From Gammaproteobacteria bacterium (GTDB lineage Bacteria > Pseudomonadota > Gammaproteobacteria > SZUA-140): a stretch of 58,870 nt of DNA. The DNA lies in NCBI GenBank assembly GCA_015488555.1, contig WFNO01000086.1:64467-123336 (forward strand), written 5' to 3'. Below are positions 48,235 to 56,854 of the stretch, piece after piece. How positions within the stretch are numbered: position 1 is the stretch's first letter; each line of letters opens with the position of its first letter. The notes below the pieces were generated by a model. That model searched no databases, was not told the DNA's origin, and was given only the letters and a program-made list of their open reading frames with translations. Both the position numbers and the translations under genes were made by a program.

Positions 48235-49353
48235 TTGATCATCCGCCGCTACATCTTCCTGGAAATCCTCCGGCCCATGGCCCTGGTCTGTCTGGTGCTG
48301 GTGGTGATTTTCGCTAGCTTCAGTTCCGCGGCCTATCTGGCGGATGCGGCCCACGGCCTGCTCAGCGGGCGGGCGGTACTTCAATTGACGGCCCTCAAGA
48401 CCCTCATCGGCCTGGAGGCACTGCTGCCCACCGCCTTCTATCTGGCCGTCATCATCGGCCTGGGCCGCCTTTACCACGACAGCGAGATGACGGCACTCGC
48501 TGCCAGTGGTTTCAGTGAATTCCAGGTGCTCAAGACCACCGCCATACTGGCCCTGGGCGTGGCCATCCTGGTGGCGGCTCTGACGCTCCACGTACGCCCC
48601 TGGGCCTACCATACCATCTATGAGACCGAGGCCCGCTCACTGGCGGAGCTGGACCTCGACAAACTGGAAGGGGGGCGGTTCTATCGCCTGGGCAACACGG
48701 ACTACGTATTGTTCGCTGCCCGCGTCGATCGTGATGAAAACCGCCTGCACGACGTCTTCTTCCGCAGCACGCCCGCTCGCGACAGCACCCAGATCATCCG
48801 CGCGCGGCAGGCCTATCTGTCCCGCACCGAGGCCGGACAACCCGCAATGGTCTTCCTGGACGGCTTCGGATACAGCCTGGCGGACGGCACGCAACAGGAC
48901 CTCACCTTGCGCTTCAAGACCCTGACACTGCCGCTGGAGGGCTTCGCGCACGAAGGGGTCGGCTACAAACGCAAGGCCTTGCCGCTGGCACGACTCGCCC
49001 AATCCGAGCACAGTGGAGACCTGGCGGAATACCAGTGGCGCCTGTCCATGCCCGTGGCCACCCTGATCCTGGGCCTGCTGGCGGTGCCTCTGAGCCGCAG
49101 CCGTCCCCGCCATGGTCGTTTCGCGCGCCTCTTCGCCGCCTTGCTGGTCTACGCCTTGTATTACAATCTGCTCACCCTGGCCAAGACCTGGCTGGATCAA
49201 GGCAAGGTCGCCCCTCTGCCCGGCCTCTGGTGGGCCCACGTGATCCCAGCATTGCTGCTCCTTGCCCTGCTCCTGCAACCCTACGTCCGGCTGCGCCGAA
49301 CCGGCCGCAGGCCGGAAACCGCCATCCCGTCATCGGGCACCACGGCCTCGTGA
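48235..49353 (+). CDS. lptF: LPS export permease LptF
   Basis: The 372-residue permease has six expected helices (three at each end) and a central periplasmic jellyroll-type domain. Family segments: IIRRYIFLEILRPMALV, FYLAVIIGLGRLYHDSEMTALAASGFS (coupling loop), and MPVATLILGLLAVPLSRSRPRHGR. With LptG and LptB it extracts lipopolysaccharide from the inner membrane. The start is a TTG at 48235 without a clear ribosome site; no ATG fits the family N-terminus. Its stop overlaps the GTG start of lptG (GTGA), the usual lptFG coupling. Confidence 0.94.
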   Translation: MIIRRYIFLEILRPMALVCLVLVVIFASFSSAAYLADAAHGLLSGRAVLQLTALKTLIGLEALLPTAFYLAVIIGLGRLYHDSEMTALAASGFSEFQVLKTTAILALGVAILVAALTLHVRPWAYHTIYETEARSLAELDLDKLEGGRFYRLGNTDYVLFAARVDRDENRLHDVFFRSTPARDSTQIIRARQAYLSRTEAGQPAMVFLDGFGYSLADGTQQDLTLRFKTLTLPLEGFAHEGVGYKRKALPLARLAQSEHSGDLAEYQWRLSMPVATLILGLLAVPLSRSRPRHGRFARLFAALLVYALYYNLLTLAKTWLDQGKVAPLPGLWWAHVIPALLLLALLLQPYVRLRRTGRRPETAIPSSGTTAS

Positions 49354-50420
49354 AACTGCTGGACCGCTACATCTCCCTGGCCATACTCAGAAACAGCATG
49401 CTGGTGCTGCTGGTGCTGCTGGCCGTCTTCAGTTTCATCGACCTGGTGCAGCAACTGGACGACGTGGGCAAGGGGGATTTCCAAACCGGGGATGCCTTCC
49501 GCTACGTCTCCCTGAGCCTGCCCGCACGCGCTGTGGAACTCATGCCCATCGCCGCCCTGCTGGGCACCATCGTCGGCCTGGGCATTCTCAACCGCAACAG
49601 CGAACTGACGGCCATGCGGGCCTGCGGCCTGTCGCTGCAACGGATCGCCGCAGCAGTGCTGAAGACCGCCTTGCTGTTGTTGCTGGTGACCGCGATCACC
49701 GGCGAGTGGCTCGCCCCACCGGCGGCTCAGGAGGCCGAACGCGGCCGGGCCCTGGCCGTCTCGCGGGGCAGTGACATCCTCGGTGAGGAAGGATATTGGA
49801 CGCGGGACGGCGCGCGCTTTCTCAACATCCACCGCCTCCATCTGGGCCGCGTTCCCAGCGACATCCGCCTGTTCGAATTCGATGCCGACGGCCGGCTGCG
49901 CAGCTATCTCTACGCCCGCAAGGCGGAGATGGAAACCACCCGGCAATGGCTGCTCAAGGACGTGGTGATCAAGCGCTTCGCCGCCGGAACGCCGCTGGAG
50001 ACCCTGCAGCGGCAGACGCTCGCCTGGCGCCCCTTGCCCGCGCTCACCGAATTCGGCCGCTTCGAGCTTCCGGCCCGGAGTCTGGCCCCCTCCAATCTCT
50101 ACCAGTACATCGCCTATCTGCGTGCCGCGGGCGAGAACACCCAGCGCTTCGAGATCCTCTTCTGGCACAAGCTCATGACGCCGGTGAGCATCGCCGCCCT
50201 GATGTTGCTCGCCATGCCCTTCGCCTTCGGCTCTCTGCGCTCCGCCAGTTTCGGCCTGCGTGTGGTCCTGGGTGTCATCGCCGGACTGCTCTATGTATTG
50301 GCCGATCAGCTGCTGGGCAACATCGCGCTCCTGACGGGCACCAGCGCCGCCCTGATGGCCGCCTTGCCTCCCCTGGCCGCGGCCGTCACCGGCTTGTTCC
50401 TGCTACAACGGATCCGGTAG
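49350..50420 (+). CDS. lptG: LPS export permease LptG
   Basis: The 356-residue partner of LptF starts at a GTG (KLLDRYISLAILRN) that overlaps the lptF stop. Six helices, the coupling segment GTIVGLGILNRNSELTAMRACGLS and the C-terminal MTPVSIAALMLLAMPFAFGSLRSAS are visible. Together with LptF and the LptB ATPase it lifts lipopolysaccharide towards the Lpt bridge. The last 18 bases overlap the convergent phosphoesterase gene. Confidence 0.95.
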   Translation: MKLLDRYISLAILRNSMLVLLVLLAVFSFIDLVQQLDDVGKGDFQTGDAFRYVSLSLPARAVELMPIAALLGTIVGLGILNRNSELTAMRACGLSLQRIAAAVLKTALLLLLVTAITGEWLAPPAAQEAERGRALAVSRGSDILGEEGYWTRDGARFLNIHRLHLGRVPSDIRLFEFDADGRLRSYLYARKAEMETTRQWLLKDVVIKRFAAGTPLETLQRQTLAWRPLPALTEFGRFELPARSLAPSNLYQYIAYLRAAGENTQRFEILFWHKLMTPVSIAALMLLAMPFAFGSLRSASFGLRVVLGVIAGLLYVLADQLLGNIALLTGTSAALMAALPPLAAAVTGLFLLQRIR

Positions 50421-51323
50421 CCACAGGCGGTAACGGTCCCGTTCGGCGAAGGCCCGCCGGCCGGCGTCGTAGGCCCGCACGGTGACCTCCAACTGGCGTG
50501 CTTCCCCCTCGCGCAGCACACGGAAGAGATGGTAACAGGCGTGGCGTTCGGGATCGTGTCCCAAGGCCGAAGCGGAGGCGGCCCCGAGCACCGGCACCCG
50601 GCCCGCGGCGGTCTCCAGATGGCCGCAGGTATTGCGATGGGTATGGCCGTGCAGGACCAGTTCCACGCCGGTCTTCCGCAACACCCGGCACAACGGTTCG
50701 GCATCCACCAGGCGCTTGCGCGGCCCCACGGTACGGGCCAGCGGCGGGTGATGGATCAACAGGACGCGCACCAGACCGGCCGCACCCGCCTCCCGCAACA
50801 GGACTTCGAGCCGGGCCAATTGCTGGGTGCCCACCCGGCCGGTGGCCAGAAAAGGGGGCGTCGGTATGGCACTGGAGACGCCGAAGAAGACCACCTCCCC
50901 TGCGCGGCGTTGGATGGGGAACACGGTCTCGTCTTCCCCGCCGTCCAAATACTCGCGCCAGTAGTCGAAGGTCTCGCGCCAGGGCGCCGCCACGTACCGT
51001 TCGTGATTGCCGGGTACCAGGAAGACCCGCCCGGGCGGACCGAGCCGCCGCAGCCAGGCTGCGGCCTCCCGGAACTCGGCCGGCAAACCTACGTGGGTAA
51101 GATCCCCGGCCACCAGGATCTGCCCGGGCCGGAAACGATGCAGATCTTCCACCAGGGCCGCCAGCACCTCACCGCGATGTTCGGCGCGCCGGCGCCGGCG
51201 CCAGGAGAGATAGCCCAGCAGGCGTTTGTTCAGCAACTCGCGCCAGCGCACGCCCTCCAGTGTCGTCAAGTGGGGATCGGCGAGATGTGCGAAGCAATAT
51301 GCCGGAGCGGTGGACGAAGCCAT
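50403..51323 (-). CDS. Calcineurin-like metallophosphoesterase
   Basis: The 306-residue protein has all five blocks of binuclear metallophosphoesterases: HLADPHL, AGDLTHVG, PGNHER, LIHHPP and HGHTHRN. It would hydrolyse phosphoester bonds; the substrate is unknown. The neighbours (LPS export, lipid kinase) suggest an envelope or lipid phosphate but prove nothing. The start at 51323 (MASSTAPAYCF) gives a normal length, although ribosome-site support is weak; the longer frame to 51449 is unlikely. The 3' end overlaps lptG by 18 bases. Confidence 0.9.
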   Translation of the reverse strand: MASSTAPAYCFAHLADPHLTTLEGVRWRELLNKRLLGYLSWRRRRRAEHRGEVLAALVEDLHRFRPGQILVAGDLTHVGLPAEFREAAAWLRRLGPPGRVFLVPGNHERYVAAPWRETFDYWREYLDGGEDETVFPIQRRAGEVVFFGVSSAIPTPPFLATGRVGTQQLARLEVLLREAGAAGLVRVLLIHHPPLARTVGPRKRLVDAEPLCRVLRKTGVELVLHGHTHRNTCGHLETAAGRVPVLGAASASALGHDPERHACYHLFRVLREGEARQLEVTVRAYDAGRRAFAERDRYRLWLPDPL

Positions 51324-51426
51324 GGATCTTGCGGAAATTCGGCCTGCAGCGGTTCGGGTGGAGGCGGGTACGCGCCGCGACATGGTATCATGCCGCCTAC
51401 GGTCAGACCATCGTCTCGTTCCTTCC

Positions 51427-52527
51427 ATGTCATCCGAAGCATCCGCCACCAGCCGTCCGGGTCCCTTGCCAGTTCCCCTACCGGATCCCCTACCGGATCC
51501 CCTGCCAGATTCCTTGCCACATCCCTGGACGGCGGCGGAACTGTCTCCTCACCGGCCGGTACGGCTGGCCCTGCTCCTCAATCCCGCCAGCGGCCGCAAC
51601 CGCAAGGCCGCGGACCGGCTCCTGCGGCTCGCACGGCGCTACCCGGAAACGATGGTGGTGACGGCCACCACCCCGGCGGAGATCCGCCAGGCCTTGCGGG
51701 CGCTGGCGGAAAAACCCCCACAGGTGCTGGCCGTCAACGGCGGCGACGGCACCGTGGCCGCCGTGCTCACCGTCTTGTTCAACGAACGCCCCTTTCCCAG
51801 ATTTCCGCTCCTGGCCTTGCTGCCGGGTGGCACCACCAACATGACGGCCGCCGACGCCGGTATGCGAGGCCCTCTGCAACGCGCCCTGGAGCGGCTCCTG
51901 GCCTGGTCCCGGCACCCCGATCCCTCCGTGGGCCTGGTGAAACGGTCCGTTCTGCGCATCCAGGCCGGCACCGAGGCACCGCGCTTCGGACTGTTCTTCG
52001 GGACCGGAGCCATCATCAATGGGATCGAGTACTGCCACCGCAAGGTCTTGCGCCGGGGGTTGGGTGGCGGCATCGGCCCGGGACTGTGCCTGTTGCGCAT
52101 CCTCGTCGCCCTGTTGCGCGGGGATGGCCGTTATGTGACTCCCGTTCCCGTCGCGGTGAATACGACCCCCGCACTGCCGGCCTTGGACGAAAGGGAAGAA
52201 TATTTCATTCTGCTCGCCAGCACCCTGGAACGCCTGTTCCTCGGCCTGCGCCCCTATTGGGGCGCCTCACCCGGCGGGCAAGGACTCTATTATTCTGCCG
52301 TCGGTGCTCCCCCGCACCGCCCCCTGCGACTCATTCCACCGCTCCTCTGGGGGCGGGCCGGCCGCCATGCGATACCGGAGAACGGTTACTGGAGCGGCAA
52401 ACTCGACCAGCTCACCTTACGGCTGGACGGCACCTTCACCATCGACGGCGAACTCTATCCCATAAGTCCGGATCGGGGACTCTTGCAGGTGGCGCATACT
52501 CCACCACTGGCCTTTCTCAGATTCTGA
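51427..52527 (+). CDS. Diacylglycerol/lipid kinase family protein
   Basis: The 366-residue protein has the DAGK catalytic fold: LLLNPASGRNRKAADRL, NGGDGTVAAVL (about 105-115) and LPGGTTNMTAADAG. This family phosphorylates diacylglycerol, sphingoid bases or related lipids with ATP. The start is uncertain; ATG 51427 is followed by a ~25-residue Pro/Leu-rich stretch (PLPDPLPDPLPD) encoded by a 12-bp repeat before the enzyme begins. It lies 3 bases before the Tam41-like gene. If it makes phosphatidate, the next gene product could use it. Confidence 0.85.
   Translation: MSSEASATSRPGPLPVPLPDPLPDPLPDSLPHPWTAAELSPHRPVRLALLLNPASGRNRKAADRLLRLARRYPETMVVTATTPAEIRQALRALAEKPPQVLAVNGGDGTVAAVLTVLFNERPFPRFPLLALLPGGTTNMTAADAGMRGPLQRALERLLAWSRHPDPSVGLVKRSVLRIQAGTEAPRFGLFFGTGAIINGIEYCHRKVLRRGLGGGIGPGLCLLRILVALLRGDGRYVTPVPVAVNTTPALPALDEREEYFILLASTLERLFLGLRPYWGASPGGQGLYYSAVGAPPHRPLRLIPPLLWGRAGRHAIPENGYWSGKLDQLTLRLDGTFTIDGELYPISPDRGLLQVAHTPPLAFLRF
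51457..51528. repeat. Tandem repeat, 12 bp x 6, inside the lipid-kinase gene
   Basis: Six units (for instance CCGGATCCCCTA at 51481-51492) run from 51457 to 51528 and encode the series PGPL, PVPL, PDPL, PDPL, PDSL, PHPW. Two units differ by a single base; the outer ones have diverged. Confidence 0.88.
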
Positions 52528-52530
52528 ACC

Positions 52531-53490
52531 ATGCACGGACGTGTGATGAACGAGCCGGGAAGCGCATTGGTGGAACAGTGCCGCCGTTTCAGTCGCGTGG
52601 AGCCGCCACCGGCCTTGCAGGCCCTGAGCCACCACCTGCAGCGGCGCTACGGCGAGCATCTGACGGCCATCCTCTATTACGGCTCCTGCCTGCGCGGCGG
52701 TGATCCCTTCGACGGCCTGGTGGATCTGTATGTGGTGGTGTCCGCCTATCGCCCGGCCAGTTCGAACACCGCGCAGGCCCTGGCCAACGCCCTCCTGCCC
52801 CCCAACGTCTTCTACCTGGAGATGGAGCTGGATGGAAGAACCCTGCGCTGTAAGTACGCCGTGGTCTCGGAGAAGCAACTGCAACGCCATGTGGCACCCG
52901 GCTGCTTCCATCCCTATTTCTGGGCTCGCTTCGCCCAACCCATGGCCTTGCTGTACGCCCGCGACGAACCGGCGGCCGGATTCATTCACCGGCAACAGGC
53001 GCAGGCCATTCGCACCTTCTGCCGCAAGGTGCTCCCCTGCCTGCCCGCCGCCTTCACCGTGGCCGATGTCTGGCGCCAGGGTCTGCGCCTGACCTATGGA
53101 GCCGAATTGCGTGCCGAACGCACGGAGCGGGCGGACGAACTCTTCCGGCACCACGAAGCCTATTACCGGACCGTCACCCCCCTGGCCCTGGCGCATCATC
53201 CCCAGCTCTCCCCTGCAGGAGGCGTCTGTTACCAGGCCGACCTCTCTCCCCGCCAGCGGCAATGGGCGCGCATGGCCTGGCGGCTGCGCACCATACAGGG
53301 CAAATCCCTCTCGGTGATGCGGCTGCTGAAGGCCTTCTTCACTTTCGAGGGCGGCCTGGACTACCTGGTCTGGAAGCTGGAACGACACACGGGCGTGGCC
53401 ATCGAGATCACGCCGCGCCTGCGGCGCTGGCCGCTGATCTTCATCTGGGGACTGATGTGGCGGCTCTACCGCCAGGGCGTGATTCGCTGA
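52531..53490 (+). CDS. Nucleotidyltransferase-fold protein resembling Tam41 phosphatidate cytidylyltransferase
   Basis: The 319-residue protein has a nucleotidyltransferase-like start (AILYYGSCLRGG, then DLYVVV), KYAVVSEKQL in the middle and HPYFWARFAQPMALLYARD. These segments remind me of the mitochondrial Tam41/Mmp37 family and its bacterial relatives, which make CDP-diacylglycerol from phosphatidate and CTP. The assignment is by memory of motifs, so moderate. It follows the lipid kinase by 3 bases and precedes the ELM1-like gene by 4, so the genes are cotranscribed. ATG 52531 was used; ATG 52546 (MNEPGSALV) is an alternative. Confidence 0.55.
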   Translation: MHGRVMNEPGSALVEQCRRFSRVEPPPALQALSHHLQRRYGEHLTAILYYGSCLRGGDPFDGLVDLYVVVSAYRPASSNTAQALANALLPPNVFYLEMELDGRTLRCKYAVVSEKQLQRHVAPGCFHPYFWARFAQPMALLYARDEPAAGFIHRQQAQAIRTFCRKVLPCLPAAFTVADVWRQGLRLTYGAELRAERTERADELFRHHEAYYRTVTPLALAHHPQLSPAGGVCYQADLSPRQRQWARMAWRLRTIQGKSLSVMRLLKAFFTFEGGLDYLVWKLERHTGVAIEITPRLRRWPLIFIWGLMWRLYRQGVIR

Positions 53491-53494
53491 AGAG

Positions 53495-54643
53495 ATGGCG
53501 GCAACTCCAACCACAGTCGCCACACCTCCTGCACCCCGTGTGTGGTTGCTCATGGGCCACAAGGCCGGTGACAACAACCAGGTGCTGGCGCTGGGCGAAG
53601 CGCTGAGCGAAACCCTGGGCTGGCCCTTCGAGATCAAGCGCCTGCGCTACCGGCGGACGGAATTGCTGAGCAATCTGCTGCTGGGCCCCAATCTGGCCGG
53701 TATCGACCGGCGCCGCTCCTCTCCCCTGCATCCCCCCTGGCCGGACCTGGTCATCACCGCAGGGCGGCGCAACGAACCGGTGGCCCGCTGGATCCAGCGG
53801 CAAGCGGATCACCCCGTGCGCCTGGTGCATCTGGGACGCCCCTGGGCCCGGCCGTCACGCTTCGATCTCATCGTCACCACGCCGCAGTATCGCCTGCCCC
53901 AGGCCGACAACATCCTGCACAACACCTTGCCCCTGCACCGGGTGCAGCGGGAACGGCTGGAAGCGGAGGCCTCCCGCTGGGAGCCCCTGCTGGCCTCACT
54001 GCCGCGGCCGCGCATCGCCCTGCTCGTGGGCGGCAACAGCGGTCCCTATACCCTGGATCCTGCCAAGGCCGGCGAACTGGCACGCCAGGCGGAGACCATG
54101 GCCCGCCGCATGGGGGGCAGCCTGCTCGTCACCACCAGCGCCCGCACCCCACCGCAGGCGGCCGCCCTCCTGGAACGGGAGATCCGGGTCCCACACCATT
54201 TCCACCGCTGGCAACCCGGCGCTGCGGACAATCCCTATTTCGCCTATCTGGCCTGCGCCGAGGCCTTCATCGTCACCGGTGACAGCATCTCCATGCTCGC
54301 CGAGGCTTGCGCCACCGGTAAGCCCGTGTACATCTTCGACCTCACCGACGGCCCCCACGCCCGGCGCCCGGGCCGCGCCGGCAAACGCCCGTGGTGGTGC
54401 TATGCCTACAACTACCGCTTCCGCCCCCTCTCCCACCGCCTGGCCATGGCCCTGGGACCCAGGCGCATGGCCCGTGATGTGGGCCGCATGCATGAACGGC
54501 TGATTCGCGAAAGGCGGGCCGCGTGGTTGGGAGAGGAATGCGACTCCGCGTCTCAAATTGCTCCGATGGTCGACCTGGAGCAGGCAGTCGAAGTGGTTTG
54601 CGGACTATTCGGTTTTCCGGCGAGGGGGAGATCCGATGCATGA
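53495..54643 (+). CDS. ELM1/DUF1022 family protein
   Basis: The 382-residue protein starts with a low-complexity segment, then WLLMGHKAGDNNQVLALGEAL, DLVITAGRRNEPVA, LVGGNSGPYTLD and ITGDSISMLAEA-like segments (FIVTGDSISMLAEACATGKPVY). These are signatures of the ELM1 family, named from a plant mitochondrial fission factor; the bacterial members look like GT-B glycosyltransferases and are often in LPS gene clusters. Two Rossmann-like halves are consistent with that. The last 8 bases overlap the start of the GT2 gene. Confidence 0.85.
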   Translation: MAATPTTVATPPAPRVWLLMGHKAGDNNQVLALGEALSETLGWPFEIKRLRYRRTELLSNLLLGPNLAGIDRRRSSPLHPPWPDLVITAGRRNEPVARWIQRQADHPVRLVHLGRPWARPSRFDLIVTTPQYRLPQADNILHNTLPLHRVQRERLEAEASRWEPLLASLPRPRIALLVGGNSGPYTLDPAKAGELARQAETMARRMGGSLLVTTSARTPPQAAALLEREIRVPHHFHRWQPGAADNPYFAYLACAEAFIVTGDSISMLAEACATGKPVYIFDLTDGPHARRPGRAGKRPWWCYAYNYRFRPLSHRLAMALGPRRMARDVGRMHERLIRERRAAWLGEECDSASQIAPMVDLEQAVEVVCGLFGFPARGRSDA

Positions 54644-55610
54644 TGTCAAGACGAGGCATCCCGTGCACGTCGCGGTCTGCATATGCACCTATCGCAGAAC
54701 GCATGAGCTGAGCAAGCTCCTGAAAAGACTGGCAGACCAAACTCTACCCCCACAGATCGAAACCCGTCTCACCGTCGTCGTCGCCGACAATGACGCCGAT
54801 TCCAAAGTGGAAAGGCTCTGTTCTTCCTTCATCCGGGATCACAATTTACATTTGATCTACGTTGCGGTGCCAGAACGCGGCATTTCTCAGGCACGCAACG
54901 CCTGCCTGGACCATGTACCTGTGGAAACCGACTTCTTGGCCTTCATCGATGACGACGAGGTTCCAGAACCGGATTGGTTGATGCAGCTCCTTCTGGTCCA
55001 GGCCGCAACCTGCGCCGACATCGTTCATGGCCCTGTACTGCCTCGTTACACGGAGTCAACTCCGGACTGGATCAAAGCCGGCGACTTCTTCACTACTCCA
55101 CGCACCTATCGTCAATATGAGAATGGGCAGGAAATCCATTTCGCCGCCACTGGCAACTGCCTGATACGGTTCGACATACTGCAAAAAACAGGATTGCGTT
55201 TCGATGAGCGACTGGGGCTGAGCGGTGGAGAGGACAAGCAATTCTTCCGGCAGCTCAGGCAGTCCGGCTATCGGATCGTCTGGGCGGCTCACGCCGTAGT
55301 CAAAGAGCGTATCCCCCAAGAACGCGCCAGGCTGGGTTATTTGCTACGATCGGAGTTCCGCAAGGGCAATGTACGGCTGCCCATCAAATACCGCCTCAAA
55401 GGGCAGGGAGAAAAAAACAAGGTGCAACTTACGCTCAAAACATTCCATCGTTCGCTCGCCACGATAGCATCGGGCATCATGATCATGCTACGGGCTCCAT
55501 TTCGAACAGCGGACAGAGTCCCCGACTGGGTAACCGGTGCTCTGAGAGTAGCCGAGGGTTTGGGCATGCTCAGCAGTGTGTTTGGTTATCGCCACCAACA
55601 CTATCGTTGA
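54636..55610 (+). CDS. Family 2 glycosyltransferase
   Basis: A 324-residue GT-A enzyme: HVAVCICTYRRTHELSKLLKRL at the N-terminus, a sugar-nucleotide binding DND segment (VVVADNDADSK), and the metal-binding FIDDDEVPEPDW. The second domain has GLSGGEDKQFF. The N-terminal part resembles enzymes that add sugars to lipopolysaccharide or capsule. The ATG at 54636 has GGGGAGATCCG before it and overlaps the previous stop. Base composition is visibly less GC-rich than the flanking genes, as in many LPS-biosynthesis genes. Confidence 0.9.
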   Translation: MHDVKTRHPVHVAVCICTYRRTHELSKLLKRLADQTLPPQIETRLTVVVADNDADSKVERLCSSFIRDHNLHLIYVAVPERGISQARNACLDHVPVETDFLAFIDDDEVPEPDWLMQLLLVQAATCADIVHGPVLPRYTESTPDWIKAGDFFTTPRTYRQYENGQEIHFAATGNCLIRFDILQKTGLRFDERLGLSGGEDKQFFRQLRQSGYRIVWAAHAVVKERIPQERARLGYLLRSEFRKGNVRLPIKYRLKGQGEKNKVQLTLKTFHRSLATIASGIMIMLRAPFRTADRVPDWVTGALRVAEGLGMLSSVFGYRHQHYR

Positions 55611-55636
55611 CTCTCGCGCATCTCCATCGTTGCGCC

Positions 55637-56833
55637 TCAATGGTTTGTCTCCTTTGACACACGAAGCAAGGAGCTATGAGCCATGAGCAAACCTAGAGGT
55701 AGCCACAGCACCAACCACAACTCCCGGGGCCTGGTCAGAAGACGATCGGTATCGAATAACATGCAAATCGATGCCAGCACCAGCAATGCAAGGTGGACGG
55801 AGGTGGCAGCATTTCTGTCCAGTTGAAATGCCCTGCGAAATCCTTCACCCAAAAAAGCTAACAACAGTAATCCACCGATGATACCTCCGTCGCGCAAGGT
55901 GGCAAGATAGGCATTGTGTGCAAAGGAAAAATTCGCTCTTCTTCCTTCCACGTATACCGATGGGTCCACCAAATAACCATGCCCCAAGAATGGCGCCTCC
56001 CGGATCTGGGACCACACCACTTTCCAAATATCCGGACGGGCCCCGATACCGCGATCCAGCGCAGAATAGACTTGTGGAAAATAGAAGTGAACAGCCATGA
56101 AGACAACGACGAGCAGCAGGGCAAACAGAAAAATTTCTCTGGCGCGACGACCTATGAAAAGTGTGATGATACCAGCCAGTCCCGCCAATAAGGCTCCTCG
56201 GCTGTGTGTCAGTAATACGAACCAGAACAATACTGCAGCCGCAAGCAGGTGACCGATCCGCAACCACACCTTTCCACTCGGAATCATTGCATAGGCTAGG
56301 TTCACGACTCCAAATACTGCGTGCGCGTAACCACTGGCATTGGGATTCCTCAGAATTCCAATACCTATGAGCCGCGCCGAGGAGGGATGAGCATCACTGA
56401 ACCAAATGGCGAGCGAAACCAGCCCAGCAATCCCTGCCAGAAGCGAAACCGCTCGCAACGCAATTTCATGGCGTTCAGGCCACATGTGATACAACAGGAC
56501 CGTCGCTCCCAGAAAAGCCAGCACATAAAGCGCTAGCCGTAGATAATCGACATAGGGGCGCCACTGAAACGATTCACCCCATGCCGGGGTGATCAACATA
56601 TAAACGAGATAGAGCAACACCAGTAAGAACAGGCGGTCACCACGCAACAGTGGCAACGTTCTAGAGAACAAGATCAGGGCAGGAAGCAATACTGCGATAC
56701 TATAGAATTTATAGAGATCGACGGCATTTGGTACGAAAAAGAAACCCGCCAGGAACGCGCTATAGGTCAGGAGCAAGAACCGCGAAAGGCGGCCGTAAAG
56801 ATCTTCCGACCACCTCGACCATTGGCCAGCCAT
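55637..56833 (-). CDS. O-antigen ligase family protein
   Basis: The 398-residue protein has ten or more membrane helices and the periplasmic loop of the Wzy/WaaL-type ligases, with the segments NPNASGYAHAVFGVVNLAYA, LTHSRGALLAG, and FLGHGYLVDPS followed by FSFAHNAYLATLRDGGIIGG (the HN-x6-G motif). Such enzymes join O-antigen or other glycans to a lipid or lipid A core. The gene faces the GT2 gene tail to tail with 26 bases between. Its GC content is low, suggesting horizontal acquisition of the surface-glycan part. Confidence 0.9.
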   Translation of the reverse strand: MAGQWSRWSEDLYGRLSRFLLLTYSAFLAGFFFVPNAVDLYKFYSIAVLLPALILFSRTLPLLRGDRLFLLVLLYLVYMLITPAWGESFQWRPYVDYLRLALYVLAFLGATVLLYHMWPERHEIALRAVSLLAGIAGLVSLAIWFSDAHPSSARLIGIGILRNPNASGYAHAVFGVVNLAYAMIPSGKVWLRIGHLLAAAVLFWFVLLTHSRGALLAGLAGIITLFIGRRAREIFLFALLLVVVFMAVHFYFPQVYSALDRGIGARPDIWKVVWSQIREAPFLGHGYLVDPSVYVEGRRANFSFAHNAYLATLRDGGIIGGLLLLAFLGEGFRRAFQLDRNAATSVHLALLVLASICMLFDTDRLLTRPRELWLVLWLPLGLLMAHSSLLRVSKETNH

Positions 56834-56854
56834 GATAACGCGAGTATATCGCCG

